A DNA stretch of 64,000 nucleotides. Source: Caballeronia glebae (GTDB lineage Bacteria; Pseudomonadota; Gammaproteobacteria; Burkholderiales; Burkholderiaceae). Location: positions 1 through 64,000 of the forward strand of contig NZ_FCOJ02000043.1 of assembly GCF_001545035.1 (NCBI RefSeq), given 5' to 3'. How positions within the stretch are numbered: position 1 is the first letter of the stretch; each line of letters opens with the position of its first letter. Below the pieces are notes generated by a model. That model searched no databases and had not been told where the DNA came from. It saw nothing but the letters and a program-made list of their open reading frames with translations. The position numbers and the translations under genes are program-made. Below, piece by piece: positions 40,331 through 48,894 of the stretch.

Positions 40331-40714
40331 ATGGACGCCCGCAACGAGCACGCCGCGAAGGCCATTCGAAACATGCCGCCCGTCCGGCGCGCGCGCAGCC
40401 ATCATTACTCCGTCTACGTCGTCGAACTGTCCGGCACGGTCTGGAACGAAGCGCGTTTCCGTCGCGCGAATCCGGACTACGCGATCGGCATGCCGTTCGT
40501 CTATGTGGGCATGACGGGCGTCGATCCCGACGTGCGCTTCGACAAGCATAAAGCCGGCATTCAGTCGAACCGCTACGTGCGCGACTTCGGGTTGCGGCTC
40601 TTGCCGCATTTGTACGAGATGTACAACCCGATGCCCTACGACGGCGCGCGCGACATGGAAGTGGAACTGGCGATCGGCTTGCGGGAAGCGGGCTACGGCG
40701 TATGGCAGGCGTGA
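40331..40714 (+). CDS. Small conserved protein with GIY-YIG-like features
   Basis: A 127-residue protein. The core SVYVVELSG...PFVYVGMTGVDPDVRFDKHKAG resembles the first half of a GIY-YIG nuclease, with VYVG-T followed by an Arg and a His; the spacing between the two Tyr motifs (about 30 residues) is longer than usual. An acidic EVELA near the C-terminus could give the metal-binding Glu. No signal or membrane segment. Start is uncertain (40331, or 40373). If not a nuclease it is an unknown small protein. It stands alone between gndA and panE. Confidence 0.6.
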   Translation: MDARNEHAAKAIRNMPPVRRARSHHYSVYVVELSGTVWNEARFRRANPDYAIGMPFVYVGMTGVDPDVRFDKHKAGIQSNRYVRDFGLRLLPHLYEMYNPMPYDGARDMEVELAIGLREAGYGVWQA

Positions 40715-40744
40715 AGTTACATTCAGCTAAAAAAGGAGCGAGAC

Positions 40745-41671
40745 ATGCGGATTCTGGTAGTGGGCGCGGGGGCCATCGGCGGATATTTCGGTGCGCGGTT
40801 GCTCGAAGCGGGCCGGGACGTGACCTTTCTCGTGCGGGAACGTCGCGCCGAGCGCTTGCGTCAGTGCGGTCTGAAAGTGAAGAGCCCGGAAGGCGATCTC
40901 GCGTTCGCCTGTCCGCCGATGGTGCTCGCGAAAGACATCGACCGTCCTTACGATCTCGTGCTGCTGAGTTGCAAGGCCTACGACCTGCAAGGCGCGATCG
41001 ACTCCTTCGCGCCCGCCGTCGGCCCCGACACCGCAATCTTGCCGCTCCTGAACGGCATGGGCCATCTCGATGCGCTCGACGCGCGCTTCGATTCCGCGAA
41101 CGTGCTCGGCGGCCAATGCGTGATCGCCGCGACGCTCGACGCCGAAGGCGAGATCCTGCATCTGAACAACATGCATTCGGTGACCATCGGCGAGCGCGCC
41201 GGCGGCCGCTCGCCGCGCATCGATGCGATCGGCGCGCAACTCGGCGGCGCGGGCTTCGATCTGAACGTGAGCGAGGACATCCTTCAATCGATGTGGGACA
41301 AGTGGGTGTTCCTCGCCACGCTCGCGACCGGCACGTGCCTGATGCGCGCGCCCATCGGCGATATTCTCGCGGCGCCGGGCGGCGAGGCGCTGCTCTTTCA
41401 ACTTTTCGATGAATGCCGCGGCATCGCGGCCGACAACGCGCACGCGCCGGGCGAGGCGGTCATCGCACGCGCGCGGGCGTTCTTCTCGGAGCGCGGCTCG
41501 CTCATGACCGCGTCGATGCTGCGCGATCTGGAGAACGGCGCGCCCATCGAGGCGGATCACATCGTCGGGGATTTGCTGTCGCGGCGGCGCACGGCGGTCG
41601 TCGGCCTCTCCGCGCTGGCGGTCGCGTATGCGCATCTGAAAGCCTACGAAGCGCGCCGGGCACGCGCGTGA
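40745..41671 (+). CDS. 2-dehydropantoate 2-reductase family protein
   Basis: A 308-residue NADPH-dependent ketopantoate-reductase-type enzyme: N-terminal GAGAIGGYFGARL Rossmann motif, LLSCKAYDL segment, catalytic Lys in MWDKWVFLATLA, and the C-terminal helical domain with the ELENG/NGAPIEADHIVGD segment. AAAAGGAGCG precedes the start. In this lineage several PanE paralogues occur and many are not pantothenate enzymes. It is followed, with start-stop overlap, by two chromate-transporter genes. Confidence 0.88.
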   Translation: MRILVVGAGAIGGYFGARLLEAGRDVTFLVRERRAERLRQCGLKVKSPEGDLAFACPPMVLAKDIDRPYDLVLLSCKAYDLQGAIDSFAPAVGPDTAILPLLNGMGHLDALDARFDSANVLGGQCVIAATLDAEGEILHLNNMHSVTIGERAGGRSPRIDAIGAQLGGAGFDLNVSEDILQSMWDKWVFLATLATGTCLMRAPIGDILAAPGGEALLFQLFDECRGIAADNAHAPGEAVIARARAFFSERGSLMTASMLRDLENGAPIEADHIVGDLLSRRRTAVVGLSALAVAYAHLKAYEARRARA

Positions 41672-41676
41672 ACGTC

Positions 41677-42225
41677 ATGTCCGACGACCTCGCGCCCCGG
41701 CCCACGGTCGCCGGGATTTTCCTGGGCTTTCTGACGCTCGGGCTGACGGCTTTCGGCGGCGCGCTGCCGCTCGCGCGGCGCGAGATCGTCGAGCGCCGCA
41801 AATGGCTCGACGCCGACGCGTTCACCGATCTCCTCGGCCTCTGTCAGTTTCTTCCCGGCGGCAACGTGATCAATCTGTCGGTGGCCATCGGCATGCGCTT
41901 TCGCGGCGTGCCGGGCGCGCTCGCGGGTTTGCTCGGGCTGCTCGTCGGGCCGTCGCTGGTTGTGATCGGGCTCGGCGTGATCTATCAGCGCACGCATCAG
42001 GACCCGCGCATCGCGCATCTGTTCGCGGGGCTCGCGGCGGCTGCGGCGGGCCTGCTCATCGCGATGGCGGTGAAGATCATGTGGCCGCTGCGCCGCAAGC
42101 CGGAAGCGGCCGGCGTCGCGTTGCTGATGTTCGCGGTGATCGCGTTCCTGCGCACGCCGCTCTTGCCGACGATGCTCGTATTCACGCCGATTTCCGTGCT
42201 GATCGCCTGGAAGCTGCGCCGATGA
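41677..42225 (+). CDS. Chromate transporter, short-chain subunit A
   Basis: A 182-residue CHR-family half-protein: one CHR domain with about six hydrophobic spans and the family signature FGGALPLARREIV and LCQFLPGGNVINLSVAIG. Short CHR proteins work as pairs of opposite topology. Start at 41677; an in-frame GTG at 41668 would overlap the preceding stop as GTGA. Overlaps its partner gene by ATGA. Genuine chromate resistance is not assured; the substrate could be another oxyanion. Confidence 0.9.
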   Translation: MSDDLAPRPTVAGIFLGFLTLGLTAFGGALPLARREIVERRKWLDADAFTDLLGLCQFLPGGNVINLSVAIGMRFRGVPGALAGLLGLLVGPSLVVIGLGVIYQRTHQDPRIAHLFAGLAAAAAGLLIAMAVKIMWPLRRKPEAAGVALLMFAVIAFLRTPLLPTMLVFTPISVLIAWKLRR

Positions 42226-42749
42226 AGAACGATCTGCTCTCCCTCGCCGAGATCTTCAGCCAGTTGTCGCTGCTCGCGTTCGGCGGCGGCAATTCGATCC
42301 TGCCGGAAATGCAGCGCCAGGTCGTGCAGGTTCACGAATGGATGTCGAAGGCCGATTTCTCCGCGCTCTTCGCGCTCGCGCAAGCCGCGCCCGGCCCGAA
42401 CATGATGGTCGTCACGCTTATCGGCTGGCACGTGGCGGGCTGGCCGGGCGTGCTCGTCACGTCGCTCGCGAAGTTCGGGCCGTCGTCGCTCATAACGATG
42501 GCCGCGCTGCATGCGTGGGAGCGCTTCAAGGAGCACCCGTGGCGGCGGTTCATCCAGCTCGGACTTGTGCCGATCACGGCGGGGCTGGTCGCGGCAAGCG
42601 CATTGCTGATCGCCGAGGCGTCCGACGAGACCTGGGTGCTCGCGCTCATCACGGCGCTCGTCGCGTTGATCTCGTACAGGACGCGATTGCATCCGCTGTG
42701 GCTGCTCGCGGCCGGCGCGCTCGTCGGGCTGACGGGCTTCGGTCAGTAA
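42222..42749 (+). CDS. Chromate transporter, short-chain subunit B
   Basis: A 175-residue second CHR half. It has FGGGNSILPEMQRQVV and the LAQAAPGPNMMVVTLIGW signature, with about five or six spans. The ATGA overlap with subunit A gives coupled translation and a 1:1 pair, as expected for heterodimeric short CHR transporters. It is followed 57 bases later by a thioredoxin gene. Confidence 0.9.
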   Translation: MKNDLLSLAEIFSQLSLLAFGGGNSILPEMQRQVVQVHEWMSKADFSALFALAQAAPGPNMMVVTLIGWHVAGWPGVLVTSLAKFGPSSLITMAALHAWERFKEHPWRRFIQLGLVPITAGLVAASALLIAEASDETWVLALITALVALISYRTRLHPLWLLAAGALVGLTGFGQ

Positions 42750-42806
42750 GATCGGGCAAGTTTTCTGCTGTCTTCATCAGAACGAAAAGGAGCAAGGACG
42801 CACGCC

Positions 42807-43145
42807 ATGAGCATGAATATCGAATACGCGAAGACCGCGCCCGAGCGCGCGGAAATCGACGCGCTGAGCGGTCCGACGGTCGTCGAGTTCGGCACCGACT
42901 GGTGCGGCTTTTGCCGCGCGGCGCAACCGCTGATCGCGCAGGCGTTCCAGAGTCATCGCGCCGTGAAGCACATCAAGATCGAGGACGGCAGCGGCCGTGC
43001 GCTCGGTCGTTCGTTTCGCGTGAAGCTCTGGCCGACGCTCGTTTTCATGCTCGGCGGCAAGGAAGTCGCACGTCTCGTGCGTCCCGGCGACGCCTCCGAA
43101 ATCCGCGACGCGCTCGCGCTCATCGACGAACCGCTCGCCCAGTAA
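42807..43145 (+). CDS. Thioredoxin-like protein
   Basis: A 112-residue cytoplasmic thioredoxin-fold protein. The active site is WCGFC (C33, C36) instead of the usual WCGPC; the missing Pro should change the redox potential. No signal peptide. The partner cis-Pro is in SFRVKLWPTLVFM. AAAAGGAGC precedes the start. It could be a separate unit or follow the chromate genes; no reductase gene is adjacent. Confidence 0.9.
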   Translation: MSMNIEYAKTAPERAEIDALSGPTVVEFGTDWCGFCRAAQPLIAQAFQSHRAVKHIKIEDGSGRALGRSFRVKLWPTLVFMLGGKEVARLVRPGDASEIRDALALIDEPLAQ

Positions 43146-43229
43146 CGCATGACCGAGGGTTATTCCCCGGTCTGCTTCAATCCAAAAATTTGTATGATGA
43201 CCCGATGACTTTATGAGCCGTCGAGTCGC

Positions 43230-43934
43230 ATGTTCGAGAAAATTCCGCCGCGCGCGCTGAGCGATACCGTCGCGCAGCAATTGCAAAAGCTGATCGAGAA
43301 AGGCAGTTTCGCCGCGACTGGCAAGCTGCCGACCGAAGCCGTGCTTGCGCAGGAATTCGGCGTGAGCCGCACGGTGATTCGCGAGGCCATCTCGCGTCTG
43401 AAGAATGAAGGCATGGTCGAGCCGCGGCAGGGCAGCGGCGTGTTCATCGTCGAGCGCGCGGGCATCCGGCCTTTGCGTATCGATTACGCGCAGGCGGTCG
43501 AGCCGGGCGCGGTCGTGCAGATTCTCGCGCTGCGCCGGGCGATCGAAGCCGAAGTCGCATCCGAAGCCGCGCAGCGGCGCACCGAGCAGCAACTCGCCGC
43601 CATCGATGACGCTCTCGCGGGCATCGACGCAGCCGTGCGCGAAGGCCGCGACGGCGTCGCGGAAGACGTCGCGTTCCATCGGGAAATCGCGAACGCGACC
43701 GGCAACCCGTACTTCCTGACAACCCTCACGTTTCTGAACCAGTATCTCGAAGCCGGCACGCTCGTCACGCGCGGCAACGAGGCGCTGCGCGAGGACTTCA
43801 TGCGACAGGTGCGCGAGGAACACGCGGCGATCGTCGAGGCGATCCGCGCGCGCGAGCCCGACGCCGCACGCCACGCCGCCCAGACGCATCTCATCAACGC
43901 CGCGCGCCGCCTGGCGGAAGCGGGCATCTGTTAA
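43230..43934 (+). CDS. FadR-type GntR regulator of the tetronate operon
   Basis: A 234-residue regulator: N-terminal winged helix (about 8-70, containing LPTEAVLAQEFGVSRTVIREAI) and an all-helical FCD sensor domain with the metal/ligand His in DVAFHREIANATGN and the H in AQTHL. It starts the tetronate gene cluster, 10 bases before ltnD, so it is likely transcribed with it and represses it until L-threonate or D-erythronate (or an intermediate) binds. Confidence 0.92.
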   Translation: MFEKIPPRALSDTVAQQLQKLIEKGSFAATGKLPTEAVLAQEFGVSRTVIREAISRLKNEGMVEPRQGSGVFIVERAGIRPLRIDYAQAVEPGAVVQILALRRAIEAEVASEAAQRRTEQQLAAIDDALAGIDAAVREGRDGVAEDVAFHREIANATGNPYFLTTLTFLNQYLEAGTLVTRGNEALREDFMRQVREEHAAIVEAIRAREPDAARHAAQTHLINAARRLAEAGIC

Positions 43935-43944
43935 GGACTGAGCT

Positions 43945-44841
43945 ATGACACGAAACGTGGGAGTCATCGGCCTGGGCGCAATGGGCTTGGGCGTCGCGCG
44001 CTCACTGCTGCGCGCGGGCTTCGCCGTGCATGCGTGCGACGTGCGCCAGAGCGTGCTCGATGCGTTCGCGGACGAAGGCGGGATCGCGTGCGCGACGGCG
44101 GCAGAACTGGGCGGCAAGTGCGAGGTCGTGTTGACGGTCGTCGTCAATGCGGCGCAAACGGAGGCCGTGCTGTTCGGCGAGCGCGGCGCGGTCGATGCGA
44201 TGAAGCCCGGCGGCGTCGTGCTCGCGTGCGCGACGGTATCGCCGCAATTCGCCGCCGATCTCGGCAGGCGCGTCGGGGAGAAAGGCGTGCACATGCTCGA
44301 CGCGCCCTTGTCCGGCGGCGCGGCAAAGGCCGGTTCTGGCGAAATGACGATGATGACTTCCGGCCCCGCCGAAGCCTACGCCGCCTGCGAGGACGTGCTC
44401 GATGCGATCGCGGGCAAGGTCTACCGGCTCGGCGACGCGCACGGCGCGGGCTCGAAGGTCAAGATCATCAACCAGTTGCTCGCGGGCGTGCACATCGCGG
44501 CCGCGGCCGAAGCGATGGCGCTCGGCCTGCGCGAGGGCGTCGATCCGGACGCGCTCTACGACGTCATCACGCATAGCGCGGGCAATTCGTGGATGTTCGA
44601 GAACCGCGTGCCGCACATTCTCTCGGGCGATTACACGCCGCTCTCCGCCGTCGATATCTTCGTGAAGGACCTCGGCCTCGTGCTCGACACGGCCCGCACG
44701 TCGAAATTCCCGCTGCCGCTTTCCGCGGCGGCGCATCAGATGTTCATGATGGCGTCCACCGCCGGGCACGGCGGCGAGGACGATTCCGCTGTCATCAAGA
44801 TTTTTCCGGGCATCGAAATTCCGAAGGGAGCGAAGCAATGA
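43945..44841 (+). CDS. ltnD: L-threonate dehydrogenase
   Basis: A 298-residue beta-hydroxyacid dehydrogenase that oxidises L-threonate to 2-oxo-tetronate with NAD+. Rossmann motif GLGAMGLGVARSLL, substrate segment DAPLSGGAAKAGSG and catalytic Lys in AGSKVKIINQLLAG are the family's set. Followed with ATGA overlap by otnK. Family membership is certain; the specific substrate is assigned from the complete downstream pathway. Confidence 0.92.
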   Translation: MTRNVGVIGLGAMGLGVARSLLRAGFAVHACDVRQSVLDAFADEGGIACATAAELGGKCEVVLTVVVNAAQTEAVLFGERGAVDAMKPGGVVLACATVSPQFAADLGRRVGEKGVHMLDAPLSGGAAKAGSGEMTMMTSGPAEAYAACEDVLDAIAGKVYRLGDAHGAGSKVKIINQLLAGVHIAAAAEAMALGLREGVDPDALYDVITHSAGNSWMFENRVPHILSGDYTPLSAVDIFVKDLGLVLDTARTSKFPLPLSAAAHQMFMMASTAGHGGEDDSAVIKIFPGIEIPKGAKQ

Positions 44842-46127
44842 CGCAAGCGGCGCAGGCACTGCTCGGCTGTATCGCCGACGATTTCACCGGCGCGACCGAT
44901 CTCGCCAACATGCTCGTGCGCGGCGGCATGCGCACGGTGCAGACCATCGGCATTCCTGAAGCGGGCACGCGGATCGAGGCGGACGCCATTGTCGTCGCGC
45001 TGAAGTCGCGCACGATTGCCGCCGACGACGCCGTGCGGCAGTCGCTCGACGCGCTCGAATGGCTGCGCGCGCAGGGCTGCCGCCAGTTCTTCTTCAAGTA
45101 TTGCTCGACCTTCGATTCCACCGACCAGGGCAACATCGGCCCGGTCGCGGATGCGCTGCTCGACGCGTTATCCGACAAACCCGACGACGATTTCACGATT
45201 GCTTGCCCCGCGTTCCCCGAGAACGGCCGCACGATCTTTCGCGGCAACCTGTTCGTCGGCGACGCGCTGTTGAACGAATCGGGCATGGAGAATCATCCGC
45301 TCACGCCGATGACCGATCCGAACCTCGTGCGCGTTTTGCAGCGCCAGACGAAATCGAAGGTCGGGCTGATCCGTTACGACACGATTGCGAAGGGCGCGGA
45401 TGCTATCCGCGCGCGCATCGATGAGTTGAAGAAGGACGGCGTGCGCCTCGCTATCGCCGATGCGGTTTCGGACGCCGATCTTTACGTGCTCGGCGACGCG
45501 TGCCGCGACTTGAAGCTGATCACGGGCGGCTCGGGCATCGCGCTCGGGCTGCCGCAGAACTTGCGCGCGGCGAATCTGCTCGCGCACGCGGAACACGCCG
45601 CCGATCTGCCGAAGATCGCCGGCAAATCGGTTGTGCTGGCGGGTAGCGCGTCGAAGGCGACGAACGCGCAGGTTGCGCACTGGCGCGCATCGAAGCCGGC
45701 CTTTCGCGTCGATCCGATAGCGTTGTCGCGCGGCGAGCCGGTCGTGCGGAACGCCGTCGAATTCGCGCGCCAACACGACGAGCCGGTGTTGATCTACGCG
45801 ACCTCGTCGCCGGATGAAGTGAAGGCGGTGCAGAAGGAACTGGGCGTCGAGAAGGCGGGGCATCTGGTCGAAGACGCGCTGGCGTCGATCGCGCGCACGC
45901 TGCGCGACGAGGGCGTGCGCAAATTCGTCGTCGCGGGCGGCGAGACGTCGGGCGCGGTCGTGCAGGCGCTCGGTGTGCGTTCGTTGCGCATCGGGCCGCA
46001 GATCGATCCGGGCGTGCCGGCGACGCAATCCATCGGCGCGAATGAAAGCGAGGCATTGGGCCTGGCGCTCAAGTCCGGCAATTTCGGCACGACCGACTTC
46101 TTCGATAAGGCGTTGAAGGCACTGTAA
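44838..46127 (+). CDS. otnK: 3-oxo-tetronate kinase
   Basis: A 429-residue DUF1537 (four-carbon acid sugar) kinase that phosphorylates 3-oxo-tetronate at O4. The N-terminal CIADDFTGATDLANMLVRGG and the C-terminal nucleotide-binding region with VVAGGETSGAVVQAL are hallmarks. Length fits. Start 44838 overlaps ltnD by ATGA; its stop overlaps the next start (TAATG). Confidence 0.94.
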   Translation: MTQAAQALLGCIADDFTGATDLANMLVRGGMRTVQTIGIPEAGTRIEADAIVVALKSRTIAADDAVRQSLDALEWLRAQGCRQFFFKYCSTFDSTDQGNIGPVADALLDALSDKPDDDFTIACPAFPENGRTIFRGNLFVGDALLNESGMENHPLTPMTDPNLVRVLQRQTKSKVGLIRYDTIAKGADAIRARIDELKKDGVRLAIADAVSDADLYVLGDACRDLKLITGGSGIALGLPQNLRAANLLAHAEHAADLPKIAGKSVVLAGSASKATNAQVAHWRASKPAFRVDPIALSRGEPVVRNAVEFARQHDEPVLIYATSSPDEVKAVQKELGVEKAGHLVEDALASIARTLRDEGVRKFVVAGGETSGAVVQALGVRSLRIGPQIDPGVPATQSIGANESEALGLALKSGNFGTTDFFDKALKAL

Positions 46128-46768
46128 TGGCAACGAACGAAAACGCGATCCGCGAAGAGATTTGCATCACAGGCAGAAGCCTCTACGAGCGCCGTTACAC
46201 GGTCGGCAGCGCGGGCAATATCAGCGCGCGTCTCGACGACGGCTGGCTCATCACGCCGACTGACGCGTGCCTAGGCCGCCTCGATCCGAATGACATCGCG
46301 AAGGTCGATATCGATGGCAATCACGTGTCGGGCGGACGGCCGTCGAAGACGCTCGCGCTGCATCGGCGCATCTACGAGAACAATGCGGACGCGCGCGGCG
46401 TCGTGCATACGCATTCGACGCATCTGGTCGCGCTGACGCTCGCAGGCGTGTGGACGCGCGACGATGTTTTGCCGCCGATCACGCCGTACTACGTGATGAA
46501 GGTGGGCCACGTGCCGCTGATTGCGTATCGCCGTCCGGGCGATGCGACGGTGGCGGAGGAAGTGGCGGCGCTGGCGTCGAAGGTGCGCGCGGTGTTGCTG
46601 GAGCGCCTCGGACCGGTGGTGTGGGAGAAGTCGGTGTCGCACGCGAGCTACGCGCTGGAGGAACTGGAAGAAACGGCGCGGCTTTATCTGGCGATGACGC
46701 CGCGCCCGCAGCCTTTGCCGGACGACGCGATAGAGAATTTGAGGAAGACGTTCGGCGCGCGCTGGTAG
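46127..46768 (+). CDS. otnC: 3-oxo-tetronate 4-phosphate decarboxylase (class II aldolase fold)
   Basis: A 213-residue class II aldolase/adducin-type protein that decarboxylates 3-oxo-tetronate 4-phosphate to dihydroxyacetone phosphate. Phosphate-binding SAGNISAR and the metal-binding HxH in VVHTHSTHLVAL are visible, with a catalytic Glu-type region in ITPTDACLG. One-base overlap with otnK's stop codon. Confidence 0.93.
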   Translation: MATNENAIREEICITGRSLYERRYTVGSAGNISARLDDGWLITPTDACLGRLDPNDIAKVDIDGNHVSGGRPSKTLALHRRIYENNADARGVVHTHSTHLVALTLAGVWTRDDVLPPITPYYVMKVGHVPLIAYRRPGDATVAEEVAALASKVRAVLLERLGPVVWEKSVSHASYALEELEETARLYLAMTPRPQPLPDDAIENLRKTFGARW

Positions 46769-46831
46769 CAAAAGCCCGACACGAACGCAGGATTTCAAAG
46801 AAGCCGAACAGAAACAAGGAGCAAACCGCAA

Positions 46832-47620
46832 ATGCCAAAATTCGCCGCAAACCTGACGATGATGTACACGGAGCACGCGTTTCTCGACCGCTTCGCCGCC
46901 GCCGCGAAAGACGGCTTCAAGGCGGTCGAGTTCCTGTTCCCGTATGACTTCGCATCGAACGAAATCAAACAGCGCCTGACGGACAACGGCCTGACGCAAG
47001 CGCTTTTCAACGCGCCTCCGGGCGACTGGGCGAAGGGCGAGCGCGGCATCGCATCGCTGCCGGGCCGCGAGGAAGAATTCAAAGCAAGCGTCGCGAAGGG
47101 CCTCGAATACGCCGCCGTGCTGGGCAACGAAAAATTGCACGTAATGGCCGGCCTCATCGCTTCGGATCAGCCGAGAGAGAAACATCGCGCGGTGTATCTG
47201 AAGAATCTCGAATACGCGGCGAGCGAAGCGCGCAAGGCCAACATCGGCATCGTGATCGAGCCGATCAACACGCGCGACATTCCCGGCTTCTTCCTGAACC
47301 GTCAGGACGACGCGCAAGCAATCTGCGACGAAATCGGCGCGCCGAACCTGCAGGTTCAGTTCGACATCTACCACTGCCAGATCGTCGAGGGCGATATCGC
47401 GGTGAAGCTCAAGCGCGACATGAAGCGCCCGAACGCGGGCATCGGGCATATCCAGGTCGCGGGCGTGCCGGAGCGTCACGAACCGAGTATCGGCGAACTG
47501 AACTATCCGTATCTCTTCGAGCTGATCGATTCGCTCGGCTACGAAGGCTTCATCGGCTGCGAATACAAACCGAAGGCGGGCACGTCCGAGGGTCTCGGCT
47601 GGCTCAAATCTTATCTGTGA
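46832..47620 (+). CDS. otnI: 2-oxo-tetronate isomerase
   Basis: A 262-residue hydroxypyruvate-isomerase-like TIM barrel that interconverts 2-oxo- and 3-oxo-tetronate, linking LtnD's product to OtnK. VIEPINTRDIPGFFL and VQFDIYHCQIVEGD carry the metal-binding Glu/Asp/His set; IGCEYKPKAGTSEGLGWL closes the barrel. GAAACAAGGAGC precedes the start. Confidence 0.94.
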   Translation: MPKFAANLTMMYTEHAFLDRFAAAAKDGFKAVEFLFPYDFASNEIKQRLTDNGLTQALFNAPPGDWAKGERGIASLPGREEEFKASVAKGLEYAAVLGNEKLHVMAGLIASDQPREKHRAVYLKNLEYAASEARKANIGIVIEPINTRDIPGFFLNRQDDAQAICDEIGAPNLQVQFDIYHCQIVEGDIAVKLKRDMKRPNAGIGHIQVAGVPERHEPSIGELNYPYLFELIDSLGYEGFIGCEYKPKAGTSEGLGWLKSYL

Positions 47621-47636
47621 GCGAGGAAGCGATTAC

Positions 47637-48626
47637 ATGAAAATTCTCATTACCGGCGGCGCGGGTTTTATCGGTCAGCGTCTCGCGAAGCGGCTCCTTG
47701 AGCGCAACGAACTCAACGGCAAGCCCGTCACGGAACTGGTGCTGCTGGACGTCGCGCGCCCGAACGACGAACGCCTTCTCGCCGACGAGCGCGTGCGCGC
47801 CGAAACCGGCGACATCTCCGATCCGGCCGTGCTGCGACGCCACATCGACACGCAGACGGAAGCCATCTTCCATCTGGCCGCGATCGTAAGCGGCCAGGCC
47901 GAAGCGGACTTCGATCTCGGCATGAAGATCAACCTCGACGCCTCGCGCGCGCTGCTCGAAGCGTGCCGCGCGGCGGGCCACAAGCCGCGCGTCGTGTTCA
48001 CGAGTTCGGTGGCGGTGTACGGCGGCGCGCTGCCCGATGTCGTGCAGGACGACACCGCGCTCAATCCGCAATCGTCGTACGGAACGCAGAAGGCGATCGC
48101 CGAGTTGCTGCTCTCCGATTACGCGCGGCGCGGCTTCGTCGATGGCCGCGTGCTGCGCCTGCCGACCATCAGCGTGCGGCCGGGCAAGCCGAACGCGGCG
48201 GCTTCGTCGTTCGCGAGCGGCATCATCCGCGAGCCGCTGAACGGCGAGCGCTCGACGTGTCCCGTCGACGGCGACACGCGCCTCTGGCTGCTCTCGCCGA
48301 AGAGCGCGGTCGAGGCGCTGATCGCGGGCTGCGAAATCGAGCGCGAAAAGCTGGGCTTGAGGCCGGTCATCAATCTGCCGGGCCTGTCGGTCAGCGTGAA
48401 CGAGATGGTCGCGGCGCTCGCCGAGGTCGCGGGCGAGGACGTCGTACAGCGCATCGACTGGCAACGCGACGAGCGCATCGAGAGGATCGTGTGCAGTTGG
48501 CCGGGCGCGTGGAATACGGCGCGCGCGGAGGAGCTCGGTCTTTCGGGCGACAAGAATTTCGCTGACGTTATCCGCGCCTATATCGCCGAAAATCACGCCG
48601 AAAATCACACCGACGAACGCAGCTGA
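47637..48626 (+). CDS. denD: D-erythronate dehydrogenase
   Basis: A 329-residue extended-SDR (NAD-dependent epimerase/dehydratase fold) enzyme oxidising D-erythronate to 3-oxo-tetronate. N-terminal GGAGFIGQRLAKRL and catalytic YGTQK-type segment (SSYGTQKAIAELL) are intact, with TSSVAVYGG preceding. It lets the operon use D-erythronate as well as L-threonate. The last 20 residues contain a repeated NHAENHT tail. Confidence 0.93.
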   Translation: MKILITGGAGFIGQRLAKRLLERNELNGKPVTELVLLDVARPNDERLLADERVRAETGDISDPAVLRRHIDTQTEAIFHLAAIVSGQAEADFDLGMKINLDASRALLEACRAAGHKPRVVFTSSVAVYGGALPDVVQDDTALNPQSSYGTQKAIAELLLSDYARRGFVDGRVLRLPTISVRPGKPNAAASSFASGIIREPLNGERSTCPVDGDTRLWLLSPKSAVEALIAGCEIEREKLGLRPVINLPGLSVSVNEMVAALAEVAGEDVVQRIDWQRDERIERIVCSWPGAWNTARAEELGLSGDKNFADVIRAYIAENHAENHTDERS

Positions 48627-48650
48627 ATCCCACACTTTGTCTCACCGGCC

Positions 48651-48672
48651 GGGCATCGCGCGCGCGATGCCC
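48651..48672. other. Hairpin after denD
   Basis: GGGCATCGC-GCGC-GCGATGCCC, a perfect 9-bp stem, framed by a weaker CCGG/CCGG outer pairing. No T-run. It may be a factor-assisted terminator at the end of the tetronate operon. Confidence 0.4.
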
Positions 48673-48894
48673 GCGTCCCGCGCGCCGGTCATGCTTACGT
48701 TCGCATTTCCGGGCTACACTTATCCCTTAAATGTGACGAACGTCGGCCCGGCGCCGCGTGCACCGCGTTGAACCACGAGCGGTCGCAAGCTCGTATCTCT
48801 TTCGCTTTCGTGCTTTTCGCGCCTGCGCAGCGCCAGTTTCGCGGCGCGCGTCCCGTCGTTCCGTGAACACACCCTTCCCGCGCGGGAGTTTCCC

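Noticed and set aside
43170..43215. GntR operator in TTGTATGATGACCCGATGA before the tetronate regulator
   Set aside because: Half-site-like but without convincing symmetry, so not listed as a feature.
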